Positions 43,961 to 55,720 of a stretch of DNA of 64,000 nucleotides are shown in pieces. The notes under the pieces were generated by a model. That model did not search any database. It was not told the origin of the DNA and saw nothing but the letters and a program-made list of their open reading frames with translations. Numbering within the stretch: position 1 is the stretch's first letter; each line of letters opens with the position of its first letter. Both the position numbers and the translations under genes were made by a program. Source of the stretch: Dipteronia dyeriana (lineage: Eukaryota; Streptophyta; Magnoliopsida; Sapindales; Sapindaceae); assembly GCA_032871835.1 (NCBI GenBank), contig CM065298.1:80194154-80258153 (forward strand). The letters are read 5' to 3'.

Positions 43961-44439
43961 GAGATATATTGTTAGAGAGAGAGAGAGAGAGTTACTGAGT
44001 TGGGACTACTAATTTGAATGTTGGAAGTATAGAGATGTTAGTTAAGATGAAAGTACAAATAAAATAAAAAACTGATTATCTGAGAACAATTTTGTTAGTT
44101 TACCATGATATATTCTTTTTAAACATAATATATTAAAGTACTCATTTGAATGCAGAATAAATTAAAAAATATGGCATTTTAGACCATTTCTACTGTATAT
44201 CTATAATAAAGTTTTTTTTTTAACATTTTCTAAAAATATAAAACCCGGACTCTCATAATCATTAGTGTATATGCATATTATAGCAAAACTCTAATATATA
44301 TATATATATATATATATATTAATGCAAAATATTCTTACTTCGTATTTTTCATATTTTAGGACCACATGGTCCACATTTTATTCTTAAAGACTAGTTTTTT
44401 ATTTTTATTTTTTGGGTTTTACCCTTTTGGGGTTTTTTT
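43961..44439. other. Non-coding with (GA)n and (TA)n microsatellites
   Basis: GA repeat at about 43976-43991 and TA repeat at about 44294-44320; otherwise AT-rich without features. Confidence 0.6.
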
Positions 44440-44955
44440 TTGGGAAAATGGAGAAATGGGGAAATGGGGAAATGGGGGGGGGGCAAATTAAAATGGGGAT
44501 GGGGATGGGGATGGGGATGAGGATGTGGATGGGGATGTGGGACCCCTCCCCATTTCCCCATTTCCCCCACAATTAAATTGAAATGGGGATGGAGATCACC
44601 ATTTCCCCCAAAAGTATATAAATATAATTATAATATATATTTGAATTATTTGAAACATTTTATGTTGAATTTGTAATGCATTGAATTTTTTTATTTGTAA
44701 TGAAATGTTTGTTTTTTTTTAAATTTAATTTATAATTTTTAGTTAAATAGGGAAATGGAAAAATGAGGGACCGAAGGCTACGAGAAAATTGAGAAAAACG
44801 GAAAAAATGGGAAACTGTGGATAGGGATAGGGGGGCCTCTTCCCAAATATCCCCACCTCTTTTTTCCCCAAATGGAGAAATGGGAGGGATTAGGGAAGGG
44901 TCTAGGAAGTGGGGATGAGGATGAGGGGACCTATATCTATCATCATTCCCCAAAC
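44440..44955. repeat. G-rich low-complexity region (GGGGAT / GGGGAAAT)n
   Basis: 44446-44540 has repeated GGGGAAAT and GGGGATG units on the plus strand. 44545-44575 has the complementary CCCCATTTCCCC, so long hairpins are possible. 44755-44940 repeats the pattern. It is possibly a degenerate non-autonomous transposon, but no ends or target duplication are visible. Confidence 0.55.
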
Positions 44956-44968
44956 GTATATCTCTGCT

Positions 44969-45798
44969 CAGGGGCGGAGCCCTTCAAGTGTAGCCCACCC
45001 AAGTTTTTTGAAAAAATATTTTAAGTTTATTTTATTAATCAAATTTTGATTTATAACATTAAACTTACTATAGTTCCAATAAACAAAATTATAAAAAATA
45101 TTTTAAATTTATTAATGACCAATAAATAAAATTTTATAAAATCTGTTTAACTAGCCCAAAAACTTTATTAAAATAGATCGGTTTAAATGAAAAACAATAA
45201 AATAAAATAAAATAAACTCTTATTATTTCAGCAATCATCATTCGATGGATTCCCAAACCCCTCACATTTATATTTTTCCACTTTCTTAAATCTCAAACTC
45301 TAACTTCTCCGAGTCCTCTCATATCTTAAATCTCTCAATTTGAAACTAAATTCCCTTAGTTTTAATCTTTTATTATTATCATTATTTACTTAGAATGAAT
45401 TTGATTTTAGGTTTTACATTTTATGATTGTTATTTAATTATTGTATTTTATTTTTGAGATTTCGGTTTTGTATATTAATGTATCTTCTTATGGGATAACA
45501 AAGTTAGGGAAGAGAAAAAAAATATTACGAAAACTAAGGTTTATTTATTATTATTATTTTTTAAATAATTAAGTTTTATTTTACTTTTGGAGATTTGAAA
45601 AGAAATATATACATTGAAATATTTTATCGTGTGTTACCATTATGTATATCCTTGATGTTTTTTTTTTAATTATGAAATATGAAATTTTCTCTCGTATCGT
45701 TTTGATTTGATTATTATAAAGAAGATTTTTAGGATTTTTAAATAAGAAAAAAAATATTAGATTAACCCACCCTGACATTTTGTCCAGCTACGCCCCTA
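44969..45798. mobile_element. Candidate TIR element (hAT-like MITE)
   Basis: Left end CAGGGGCGGAGC (from 44969) pairs with the right end GCTACGCCCCTA (to 45798), about 10 of 12 complementary. The interior is AT-rich and non-coding. Ends of this type are common for non-autonomous plant hAT elements. No convincing 8-bp target duplication. Confidence 0.5.
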
Positions 45799-46517
45799 AT
45801 CCGCTTCAACCATAACCATGTTACAAACTTACAATTACAACCGATAAAATCATGGGTAAGAAGTGCTTTTGTTCAATAATACTTCTTTAGAAACAATTTA
45901 ATGATATTTAATGGAAAAGTTTTACAATATTCTATAGAAAGATGCTACAGTAAATTTCCAAAATAATTTTACTAACTTTGATCTGATTTGGTTAATAAAA
46001 TCAATAAAAATTAAAAATATTGTGAAATTTTTTCAAAAAAAATAAAAAACTAGAGAAAATGAATAGTTATTTAAACTGAAAAAAAAAGTTTCTGTAATAT
46101 AATAAAATTTTAGTTTTGATTTGCAATCAAATATCCTTTCAATGTTATTTCGATTTAAAAATGTAATTCATTAATTTAAAAAACAATTTAATTTAAATAT
46201 AAAATATAATTAGCATTTCTTATACTTGAAAAAGAAATAAAAATAAAATAAAAAATCATGCCGACACTTTGAAACGTGATTGGCCATTGTAACCTTACAA
46301 GAAAATAAATATCGTGTTCACCAGAAAAGGACACCTGTACAAAGGGTCCCACGACATTGATAACTTCGGTTCTATATTGTCCTGTGATAGGCCAGATGCC
46401 TAACCATAAGTACTGCGTACACACAATTTCAGCCCTTACACACTATTCCTTCGCGCGTGGTCTACAATTTCAGCCCTTCATCTATTGAGTATTGACAATT
46501 TGACATTGTAAGAGTGT
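45799..46517. other. Non-coding AT-rich spacer
   Basis: No gene or element end recognised. The phrase ACAATTTCAGCCCTT occurs twice near 46423 and 46465. Confidence 0.45.
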
Positions 46518-46525
46518 ATGTCAAG

Positions 46526-47116
46526 TAAGGATGACAGCAGGTCGGGTTCGGGAAGGATTTTGTAAAATTCAAACCCTAACCCCTGAAATTTTTTCTCACC
46601 TGCGTCTGCTCTCAAACCCGTGTAGGTAAGCGGGTTCGCGGACGGGTTCAAACCCACGGATTATGGCTGCACCCATACCCTCACCCGCGAACCCACGATA
46701 TGGGTTCACGAGTGGATGTTTCACCCACGGGATACCCACAAACCCGCAACACATAAACCCGTAAACTCGCGATTTGTCATTTGTAAATTTTCACATGTAA
46801 TCACCTATTGGATACTTAATTGAATTAAATTTTCATTTATAATTCCCTACTTGATACATTATAAAACATTAATAACCATAAAAATAAAACAACAAAAAAT
46901 AATTCAAATGTTTATGTATGTTTATATACAAGTATTTTATTTATTCGGGTTAGCGAGTCCAACCCGCGGGTTCATTTTTCCAACCCGCATCCCCCGCAAA
47001 CCCACCGGGTTTTTCATTAAACGGGATCGCGAGTCATAAATTCACTATTCACATCCGACCCTACAGGGTCGGGTTCGGACGGATGCTTGCTGGTGCGGGT
47101 CAAAATGCCATCCCTA
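46526..47116. mobile_element. Non-autonomous hAT element 1
   Basis: 591 bp; ends TAAGGATGACA and (right, complement) TAGGGATGGCA, about 9/11. Flanked by ATGTCAAG (46518-46525) and ATGTCATG (47117-47124), a 7/8 target duplication of hAT size. The interior is packed with ACCCGC/GCGGGT motifs in both orientations. Non-coding. Confidence 0.75.
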
Positions 47117-47124
47117 ATGTCATG

Positions 47125-47384
47125 GTACCATTGACCATCTAAGTTGGTAAGAGACTTCCTGCATGTAAATATTTATCTATTTGAAAATATTCATGAAATT
47201 TTTTGAGGTCATCATCCACACAAATGTTTTAAAAATAGAGAATTGGTTACGTATTCTAAAATGATATAGTGTAGCCCTCAAATTTACATTTATAAACTTG
47301 TGTTCAAACTATAAAATTTATCAAATCTTGAAATATTGTAATAATTCAAAAAAAAAAATGTAATATAGACGACTAATCTTATAA
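47125..47384. other. Spacer, no feature seen
   Basis: AT-rich DNA between the hAT element and the LINE tail. Confidence 0.4.
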
Positions 47385-47429
47385 TTTTTTTTTAGGGAAA
47401 AAATAGATTCATTAAAACAAAAGAAAGGA

Positions 47430-47577
47430 TTACAGTAGTGCTGGGGTTTCCCCCGACAAAATTGGTGCCACACTAGGTGAGACGTCCTCCATCCAAAAAC
47501 AATCACGATCAGAAACAACGTAAAGCTTGGCAAGACAACGAGCTACCATATTGGCTTTACGAGGAATAAAACATACA
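47430..47577 (-). pseudogene. LINE RNase H, C-terminal part
   Basis: Reads VCFIPRKANMVARCLAKLY, the usual last motif of plant LINE RNase H (R-x-A-N-x-V-A-x-x-L-A), then ...FWMEDVSPSV and a stop. It continues the frame of 53130-53353 across the inserted element and its GTGCC duplication. Confidence 0.75.
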
Positions 47578-47582
47578 GTGCC

Positions 47583-48224
47583 TGATGCACGGGAGCAGCC
47601 CAACATGATTGATGAATGTGGGCTGCCCAATATGAAACCACTTGAAGATGCAAATGAGCCCAACATGAATTCTTTTAATAAGGAATCAACCCAATTCGGT
47701 TTTATGGTTCAATAGGTAATTAAAGTCCAAGATTTCACATTTGAACAGCCCACTATGTGGTTTAATTACTCAACCAGCCACTTAATTCCTTTGAGACAAG
47801 AAATCTGGTCTAATTATGACCCTTTGGAAGTTGTATTTGTTGGAAGTTGTACTTGTTGGAAGTTGTTATTATTTCCTTTATTTCCCATGCTTGGAGGGTT
47901 GTTCCAAGACTAGGTTTTTAATTTTGTTGTGTTTCCCATACTTGGAGGGTTGTTCCGAGGCTAGGCTTTATTGATGTTGTGTTTCCCATGCTTGGAGGGT
48001 TGTTCCAAGAATAAATATCCCTATTTTCGGAATAAAAAATATTGGTTTTCAGATTATCAAAAATTAACCTTGTTCTTGAGTGTTCTCTCAAAGTTCTTAT
48101 CTCTAAGGTGGATTCCTTTGAGTGGTGAGCTTAATTGAGTTTTTATCTTTAAAGTGGTGATACTCTTATCCTTAAAGTGGTGAACTTGTATTGTTACTTT
48201 CTGTTTGATTACCAAATGGCATCA
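47583..48224 (+). repeat. 5' LTR of element 4
   Basis: 642 bp. Contains three copies (47881, 47932, 47982) of a 50-51 bp unit starting TTTCCCATGCTTGGAGGG and three copies of TTGGAAGTTGTAYTTG-type 16-bp repeats. Confidence 0.92.
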
Positions 48225-48226
48225 AT

Positions 48227-48244
48227 TGGTACCAGATCCCCGGT
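48227..48244 (+). other. Primer binding site (initiator tRNA-Met)
   Basis: TTGGTACCAGATCCCC just after the LTR resembles the standard TGGTATCAGAGC complement of plant initiator tRNA-Met with few changes. Confidence 0.7.
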
Positions 48245-48290
48245 TCGTGTTATCTTTTTGATTCAGCAATTCAAGTTCTCGTGTTGCATC

Positions 48291-49275
48291 ATGGCAGGGT
48301 GTGGAAATCCTATTCCTACAAATGTTCAAGTCATGAATGACCATGAACGTAATTTGGAGATTACAGAATTAAGGAGGACAGTTGAGATGTTGCAAAGACA
48401 AATGGAACAGCATCAACATAATGCCCAACCTAGAAGAAATCAACGTGAAACACATAGGGAGGTGGAAGATCAGAATCCCTTTGGCATTGATGATTATTCT
48501 AGTGATGAAGGTCATAACAACCAAAGGCAAAGAAGGTAGCCAAGTAGACGTGAAGGTGATATGAAGGTTGAAGTTCTAGAATTTGACCGAAAGATGCAAG
48601 GAGATGCCTTTTTAGATTGGTTGTACACTGTTGAAAGAATTTTTGAATTTAAAGAGTTTTCTGAGGAAAGGAAGGTGAAATTAGTTGCTATTAGACTGAA
48701 GAGTTATGCTTCACTTTGGTGGGAGAATTTGAAGAGGGAAAGGAATAAAGAAGAAATGAGGCCTAATCAGACTTGAGAGAAAATGAAGCGGGAGTTAAAG
48801 AAGAGGTTTATCTCTGAAAATTATAGACAAGAAATTTACATTAAGCTCTATAATTTTAAACAATACAATTTTTCCGTGGAGGAGTATATAAGAGAATTTG
48901 AGTATCTAATGCTCAGATGTGATATAAAATAACCAGAGGAGCAGACTATTGCACGATTCTTGGGTGGCTTAAAAATGGAGTTTGCTGATGCCATTAGATT
49001 GCATCCATTTTGGACTTTTAATGATGTTAGAAAACTTGCTATCATTGTTAAGCAACATCGAACGAAGTACTCAAGCAAAACAACCCCTAAGGTTAAGTTC
49101 TTCAAACCAGGGGAGTGTTGCTTCTAATTCCAACAAGTTTTTTGTTAAAGGTGCATCTGTAAGAAAAAATGAAGGCAAGGGAGATGAAAGTATAATGCGA
49201 AAATCAAGCAATTCTGCCCAGAAGTGTTTCCAAGCGTATGGTCACATTGCTTCTGAATGTCCTAATCAAGGGTAG
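48291..49275 (+). pseudogene. Element 4 gag
   Basis: ATG 48291 (MAGCGNPIPTNVQVMNDHER), coiled-coil-like Glu/Gln-rich part, then the gag domain FDRKMQGDAFLDWLYTVERI and SYASLWWENLKRER, with stops at 48537, 48776 and 48931. Knuckle KCFQAYGHIASECPN: the second metal-binding Cys is Ala (GCG), so a canonical CCHC is lost. Confidence 0.8.
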
Positions 49276-49314
49276 TGACCATTAGAGGATGTGATTAAAG
49301 AATGAGAGGAGGAA

Positions 49315-49760
49315 TTGAACCAAGAAGAAAGAGAAACTGAAGAAATCATTGAATATGTAGATGAAGGAGAAGCTTTAGTGTTTCAGAGGAGCCTCAACTT
49401 GATTCAAGAAAATGAAGGATCATGGTTGCAAGATAACATTTTCCACATAAAATGTACTAGTCATGGAAAAGTTTGTAATGTGATCATTGATATTGGAAGC
49501 TGTACTAACATGGTAGCCGATGAGATGGTGACTAAACTAAATTTGAAAACTAAACCTCATCCTCAACCATATAAAATTCAATGGTTTTAGAAGGGCGTTG
49601 GATTGAAAATTACAAAGAAATGCTTGGTTTCTTTCTCCATTGGTAAAAAACTACAAAGATGAAGTATGGTGTGTTGTTGCACCAATGGATGCATGCCACT
49701 TGTTACTTGGAAGACCATGGCAGTATGATCGGAAGGTTTCTCATGATGGTTTTAAAAATA
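49315..49760 (+). pseudogene. Element 4 protease
   Basis: VIIDIGSCTNMVADEMVTKL (active-site D-x-G) at about 49482-49540. A TAG at 49588 follows QWF and the frame shifts before 49640, where the C-terminal [13 protein letters not shown] block appears. Confidence 0.75.
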
Positions 49761-49939
49761 CACATTCTTTCACCAAGTGTGGCGTTCAGATTGTGTTGGC
49801 CCTTATGAGACTAGAATTGAAAGTTCTAAAGGAGATGGGAAATTCTTTACTAACAGGTTCACAACTAGAGGATGCTTTGACTAAGCAAGATGAGATTTAT
49901 GCTTTCTTGGTTGTGGATGCTATGGCCACTCAACAAGCA

Positions 49940-50880
49940 CCTTTTCATGATCTATTACCACCACTATTGGAGGAGTTCAAGGATGTGGTACCTAATGAGA
50001 TTCCAATTGGTTTACCCCCAATAAGGAATATTCAACACCAAATCGATCTTGTTCCGGGTTCTGCACTTCCTAACAAGGCTGCTTATCGGATGAACCCAAT
50101 GCAACAAGCTGAGTTACAAAGGCAGGTTGAAGAACTTATAGCTCGCGGCTTGATTCGTGAGAGCATGAGTCCATGTGTTATCCCAGCTCTTTTAGTTCCA
50201 AAGAAGGATGGGACTTGGCGTATGTGTGTTGATAGTAGGGTTATCAACAAGACCACAATCAAGTACCGGTTTTCTATTCCAAGGTTGGATGACCTACTTG
50301 ACCAACTTTATGGAGCTAAAGTGTTTTCCAAGATTGATCTTCGAAGTGGATATCATCAAATAAGAATGAGAGAAGGAGATGAATGGAAGACCACCTTCAA
50401 AACCGGAAAAGGGCTTTATGAATGACTTGTGATGCCATTTGGGCTTTCCAATGCCCCAAGTACTTTTATGAGGCTTATGACACATATTCTTACTCCTTTC
50501 TTGGAAACGTTTGTTGTTGTTTACTTTGATGACATTTTGTTTTAGAGTAAATTTGTGCAAGAACATGTGGAACACCTAAAAAGTGTTTTACAAACTTTGA
50601 GGGAGAAAAGACTTTTTGCTAACTTTTAAAAGTGTCACTTCTTTACGGATAACCTTGTTTTCTTGGGTTTTGTGGTTTCTAGTGAAGGTATAAGATGGAC
50701 CCTAGCAAGGTGGAAGCTATAGAGGGTTGGCTAGTTCCTAAATCCATTCATGATGTTAGAAGCTTCCATGGAATGGTCTCTTTCTATAGGAGGTTCATTA
50801 AGCATTTTAGCACACTCCTATCACCGAATGCATCAAAGGAGGAACTTTCAAATGGAATAAAAAGGCTCAAGACAACTTTG
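49940..50880 (+). pseudogene. Element 4 reverse transcriptase
   Basis: Blocks in order: [69 protein letters not shown], then after a TGA at 50423 [14 protein letters not shown], the polymerase motif VVYFDDILF (about 50518-50544, followed by TAG) and FLGFVVSSEG. The catalytic Asp pair is intact. Confidence 0.88.
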
Positions 50881-50889
50881 AATCTATCA

Positions 50890-51330
50890 AAAACAAGATG
50901 ACCATGGCCCAAGTTCTAACACTTCTAAATTTCAACAAAGTATTTGAAGTGGATTGTGATGCATCTAATGTGAGAGTTGGAGCTGTTCTTAGCCAAGAAA
51001 GAAGACCCATTGCTTTCTTCAGTGAGAATTTGAATGATGTAAAGAGAAAGTATTCGACATATGACAAAGAGTTCTATGCCATCATCCGAGTTGTAAGTCA
51101 TTGGAGTCACTACTTGCTGCCAAATGAATTTGTTCTTTATTCAGATCATGAAGCCTTGAAATACTTAAGTACTCAACCCAAGCTAAGTGCACGACATGAA
51201 AAATGGGTAAAACTCCTTAAAACTTTTCAATTTGTTCTTAAACATAAATCTGAACAATTAAACATTGTGGCTGAAGTATTGAGTGGGAGGCATGCTTTGT
51301 TGAATACTATGCAATATGTGGTGGTTAGTT
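50890..51330 (+). pseudogene. Element 4 RNase H
   Basis: KVFEVDCDASNVRVGAVLSQ (catalytic Asp), RRPIAFFSENLN, YDKEFYAIIRV, LYSDHEALKYL. Open from 50898 to 51722 together with the start of integrase. Confidence 0.85.
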
Positions 51331-52560
51331 TTGAGATTGTGAAAACCCTTTATGAAGATGATTTTGATTTTGGCAATCTTTGGAAAGCTTGTTTAATTGG
51401 ACCAAAGAACCAATTCTTTATTCATGGTGGTTTTCTATTCAGGGGCAAACAGCTTTGTATTCCAAATTGCTCATTTAGAGAATCCGTAATTCGAGAGGTT
51501 CATGGTGGAGGGCTTGCTGGACATTTTAGTCAAGACAAGACATTGATCATGGTGCAAGAAAAATTCTATTGGCCGAAGCTTGTGCAAAATGTTGAGAAGA
51601 TTGTGAAGAGATGTGTTACTTATCACAAAGCTAAGATGCATGAGAGCAATGCTAGGGTATACACTCCTCTTCCAATTCCAACAACACCATGGGAAGATGT
51701 GAGTATGGACTTTATTGTGTGATTGCCAAGAACTCAAAAGGGTAAGGATTCGATTATGGTGGTGGTGGACAAATTCTCTAAAATGACTCATTTTGCTCCT
51801 TGCAACAAGACTTCAGATGCTACTTATATTGCTGACTTTTACTTCAAGAAGATTGTTAAGTTCCATGGTATCCCAAAAACAATCACTTCTGGCCGATATT
51901 CAAAATTTCTAATCCATTTTTGGAGAACCCTTTGGAAAAAGTTGGGAACTAAGCTCCAATTCAGTTCATCTAACCACTCGCAGATGGATGGACAAACTGA
52001 AGTTGTTAATAGATCTTTGGGAGCTATGCTTAGAAGCTTGGTGAAGAAGAATGTTAGAGAATGGTAAAGCTTGCTGCCTCATGTCGAGTTTGCTTACAAT
52101 TGTTCTACAAGTCAAACAACTAGTTGTTCTCCTTTTGAAGCTGTTTATGGCATGAGTCCTATTGGCCCTTTGGATTTTTCTCCTCTTCACATCAATGATC
52201 ATTTTAGTGGGGAAGCTACTGAAAAAGTTAAATTCATCAAGAAGATTCATGAGCAAGTTAGAAACAAGATCTTGAAGAAAACTGAAACGCATAAGAAGTA
52301 AGCTGATAAGCATCGAAAGAAAGTTATGTTTAAATAAGGAGATTTAGTATGGATTCATTTAAGAAAGTAAAGGTTTCCCAACAGAAAGTTTGCAAAACTT
52401 CAACCCCGAGCTGATGGACCTTTCAAGATTGTTAAAATGATTAATGACAATGCATACAAGGTAGAGCTTACAGATGAATATGAAGTTTCAACAACTTTCA
52501 ATATCTCGGATCTATATCCCTATTATGCTGATGAGCCACTAGACTCGAGGATGAGCCCCT
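51331..52560 (+). pseudogene. Element 4 integrase
   Basis: Zinc region HGGGLAGHFSQDKT...CVTYHKAK (second-pair Cys changed), then VSMDFIV (first Asp; TGA at 51720) and [16 protein letters not shown], where family members have S-D-R: the second catalytic Asp is Gly. [10 protein letters not shown] keeps the Glu. A TAA at 52066 and others follow; the C-terminal end is 52437-52576. Confidence 0.82.
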
Positions 52561-52576
52561 TTCAACCCGGGGAGAA

Positions 52577-53129
52577 TGATGCACGAGAGCAACCCAACAT
52601 ATTTGATGAACGTGGGCTGCCCAATATGAAACCACTTGAAGATGCAAATGAGCCCAACATGAACTCTTTTAAAAAGGAATCAACCCAATTCAATTTTGTG
52701 GTTCAAGAGGTAATTAAAGTCCAAGATTTCACATTTGATCAGCCCACTATGTGGTTTAATTACTCAACCAGCCACTTAATTCCTTAGAGACAAGAAATCT
52801 GGTCTAATTATGACCCTTTGGAAGTTGTATTTGCTGGAAGTTGTACTTGCTGGAAGTTGTACTTGTTGGAAGTTGTTATTATTTCCTTTGTTTCCCATGC
52901 TTGGAGGGTTGTTCCAAGAATAAATATCTCTATTTTCGGAATAGAAAGCAGCAGTTTTTAGATTATCAAAAATTAACCTTGTTCTTGAGTATTCTCTCAA
53001 AGTTCTTATCTTTAAGGTGGATTCCTTTGAGTAGTGAGCTTAATTGAGTTCTTATCTTTAAGGTGGTGATACTCTCTTAAAGTGGTGAACTTGTATTGTT
53101 ACTTGTTGTTTGATTACCAAACGGCATCA
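52577..53129 (+). repeat. 3' LTR of element 4
   Basis: 553 bp. Has one copy of the 50-bp unit (52891) but one more 16-bp GGAAGTTGTACTTG copy than the 5' LTR. The first part also encodes the C-terminal end of the preceding ORF (to 52787). Confidence 0.92.
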
Positions 53130-53353
53130 GTGCCTCTCAGAGAACCTTTCAGAAAATCAAGAATATCATCAATAATCAAACCGATATCAGATAAGGGGAC
53201 ACTGTCTGAGTTGATCATGGATACCATCATTTGAGAATCAGATTCAACAACACATGGCCATAAGCCAGAATCAGAAGCCAGCCAAAGTCCTGCAAGTTTG
53301 CTAGGGCTTCTGCCATTAGAGGAAGGAAGTGCAGCTGAGACGTCTGAGCACAC
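53130..53353 (-). pseudogene. LINE RNase H, N-terminal part
   Basis: Reads LAGLWLASDSGLWPCVVESD and SQMMVSMINSD, the RVT_3-type RNase H of plant LINEs with the V-E-S-D motif. Ends at the insertion of element 4. Confidence 0.75.
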
Positions 53354-53775
53354 GAAGCCATAACCAACCCTCTACAATCTCTAATGATAACATCAGTACC
53401 AACTCTATTTCTACTAACTTTGACTACCGCATCAGTATTGATTTTGTAAAGACCTTGTTTCAGAGGTTGCCACGAACATTTTGTTTACCCACAGGCTTCA
53501 GAAACTCCTCCACAGTAGCATTGGCCAGTCGAAATTCAGCCAAGAATGTATCAGCCCAAGGAAAAATATCAGAAACAGTGATGGCCTCTGACTTATGAGA
53601 AAAAACATTCGCAAAACCATATCTGCCAAAACACAATGCATAAAAGCTCAATCTCCTCCACTATTGACAGGGACTTACATGATATAATGACATCTAAGAA
53701 ATTTGTGTTGTCTAACACAGCTAAACCATGATGCATAACAAAATTTCTTCTAATCACTTTCAGAGCAGAGCATCC

Positions 53776-54006
53776 CTACAGTGCATGAAAAATGGTTTCA
53801 GTTTTGTTACCACAGATTGGACAGCAATAATACACTAACACTCCACACTTGAACATGTTGGTCATCACAGGAAGGCAGTGCCTGCAAGCTTTCCAAATAT
53901 GCATTTTAATCTTGTTAGGTAGTTTCGTAGGCCACAAATATTTCCACCAAAACTCAGAAGAGCCCAAGCCCGATCGAACACGAAACAAGACATAGAAGTT
54001 GAACAT
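53776..54006 (-). pseudogene. LINE zf-RVT zinc-binding domain
   Basis: WWKYLWPTKLPNKIKMHIWK...CCPICGNKTETIFHAL: typical of the zinc-binding domain between RT and RNase H in plant LINEs. The reading frame is open over 76 codons. Confidence 0.8.
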
Positions 54007-54584
54007 CCAAGATAATAAGGGCTTTTGACCGAGAAGGATCCTATCTTATCGAAATGTCAATTTAGCGAATCCAAGCGACGAGCCAAAGAACAGGGGATAT
54101 TAAGAATGCACTCGGCATCATCAAGCAGGAAGAGGAGTTGCGGATTAGTTCTGCATTCTAGCACCCATAAGGAAACTTCAGTTCACTAACCTATGCATTC
54201 TCCCTAAGAACTGGAGGCGAATAGACTTTAAGGATAATGGCCTCGGCAACCAGTGATCCTTATAGATACTAATGGAATCGCTCGTCCTTACTCTCTATCT
54301 CGTGCCCAGATTAAGCAAATATTTACCCCAAACAAAACTCCTCTAAATAAAAGAACTCGACGAACCCACATCAGCCTGAAGAATCGAAGAGTCCGTAAAA
54401 TAGCTACTATTAAAAACTTTAGCAGCCAGAGTATTCAGATGCTAGTGAATTCTTCACACTTGCTTGGCTAACATAGCTTGATTAAAAGTCCCCAGCTCGT
54501 GAAAACCCAAGCCCTTGTTATCTTTGCTTTGGCACAAGCTTCTCCAATCTCACTAGTGAATTTTCCTTTCTCCTCATCCAAACC

Positions 54585-55720
54585 CTACCAGAACTTGGCA
54601 CTTAGCCTATGGAACTCAGCAATAAGAGCTTTAGGCAAATGAAACAGGGACATGGAGTATACAGGAATAGATTGGACAACCGTTTTCAGAAGTAATTCCT
54701 TACCACCGTTTAAGAAGAATTTATTTTTCCAACCCTTCACTTTGTCCCAAACCAGGTTACAAATGCTGGCAAAAAGGGCTTTTTTACACCTCCTAGTGAA
54801 ACTAGGGAGGCTAAGATATCTTTCATGACACTCAACCAACCTGATATTAAGGATGACAACTAGGTTCTCAGCTCTTCGTTTAGAAACTCTCTTGCTAACA
54901 CGGAGGGCTGACTTTTGAAAATTGACAATCTGCCCTGAAGCTTCAGCGTAGCAACCAAGAATATACTTAATAGAATTACAGTCTTTCTCAGAATCCTTGG
55001 TGAAGATACTATCATCCGTAAAGAACAACTGTGTTAACTTCGATCCCTCATGCTACATCGAAAACTAGCTAAATTCTTATATTTTTTCTCTTCTAAGAAT
55101 AACCTCGATAAACCTTCTGTACACACAAGAAATAAATAAGGCGACAATGGGTCCCCGTGCCTTAGGCCTCGAGAGGGATTAACAAAGCCACAAATCTCAC
55201 CATTTATAAGAAAAGAAAAGGAGACAGATTTCACACAACGCATTATTCTATCGATCCAGACCTAAAAAATCCTAGCCTAAAGAGTATACCTAAGATAAAA
55301 TCCCACTCAACTCAGTCATATGCCTTGGACATGTCCAATTTAATTACCATTGCCCCTTCCCTTCCCTTCTTTCTTCTTTTGAGTGCATGCATGCATTCGA
55401 AACCCATAATAGCATTCTAAGAAATCATGCGACTCAGAATAAAAGCGCTTTGAGTCTTAGAGATGACCCCATCAAGCACAACACAAAACGGTTGGCAAGA
55501 GCTTTAGCCATAACCTTGTAAATGACATTACATAAACTTATAAGGCGATAATCAGTTAAACGTTCAACCTTTTTAACCATCGGAATCAAAACGATGAGAG
55601 TCTCATTTACAATCTCCAAATTGGCACCATGATTCAGAACATTCAAACTAGCCGAAATGAACTTATCCCCCACAATTTGCCAATATTTTTTTATAGAAGA
55701 GAGTTGATAATCCATCCAAG
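54585..55720 (-). pseudogene. LINE reverse transcriptase
   Basis: Three ORF pieces: 55715-55434 (DYRLISLCNVIYKVMAKALA), 55243-55034 (GLRHGDPLSPYLFLVCTEGL) and 55028-54585 (MFFTDDSIFTK with the catalytic Asp pair, then GQIVNFQKS and KGWKNKFFLNGGKELLLKTV). Motif order is as in L1 elements; frameshifts separate the pieces. Confidence 0.85.

Larger units (their letters stand above)
47583..53129 (+). mobile_element. Element 4: Ty3/gypsy (chromovirus-like) element
   Basis: 5,547 bp, LTRs at 47583-48224 and 52577-53129 beginning TGATGCACG and ending CATCA, perfect target duplication GTGCC (47578-47582, 53130-53134), PBS for initiator Met tRNA, and gag-pol in the order gag, protease, RT, RNase H, integrase. 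No extra RNase H or antisense gene, so not Tat. No chromodomain is visible after integrase; the C-terminus STTFNISDLYPYY is of the chromovirus type. Many stops. Confidence 0.92.

Noticed and set aside
44969..45798. 8-bp target duplication around the TIR candidate
   Set aside because: Only three or four matching bases in any register.
47365..47384. Possible LINE target duplication with the region near 57506
   Set aside because: GACTAATCTTATA and AGTCTTACGATATA match too poorly to be convincing.
53329..53598. Plus-strand 89-codon ORF in the LINE
   Set aside because: Opposite-strand shadow of LINE sequence without similarity.
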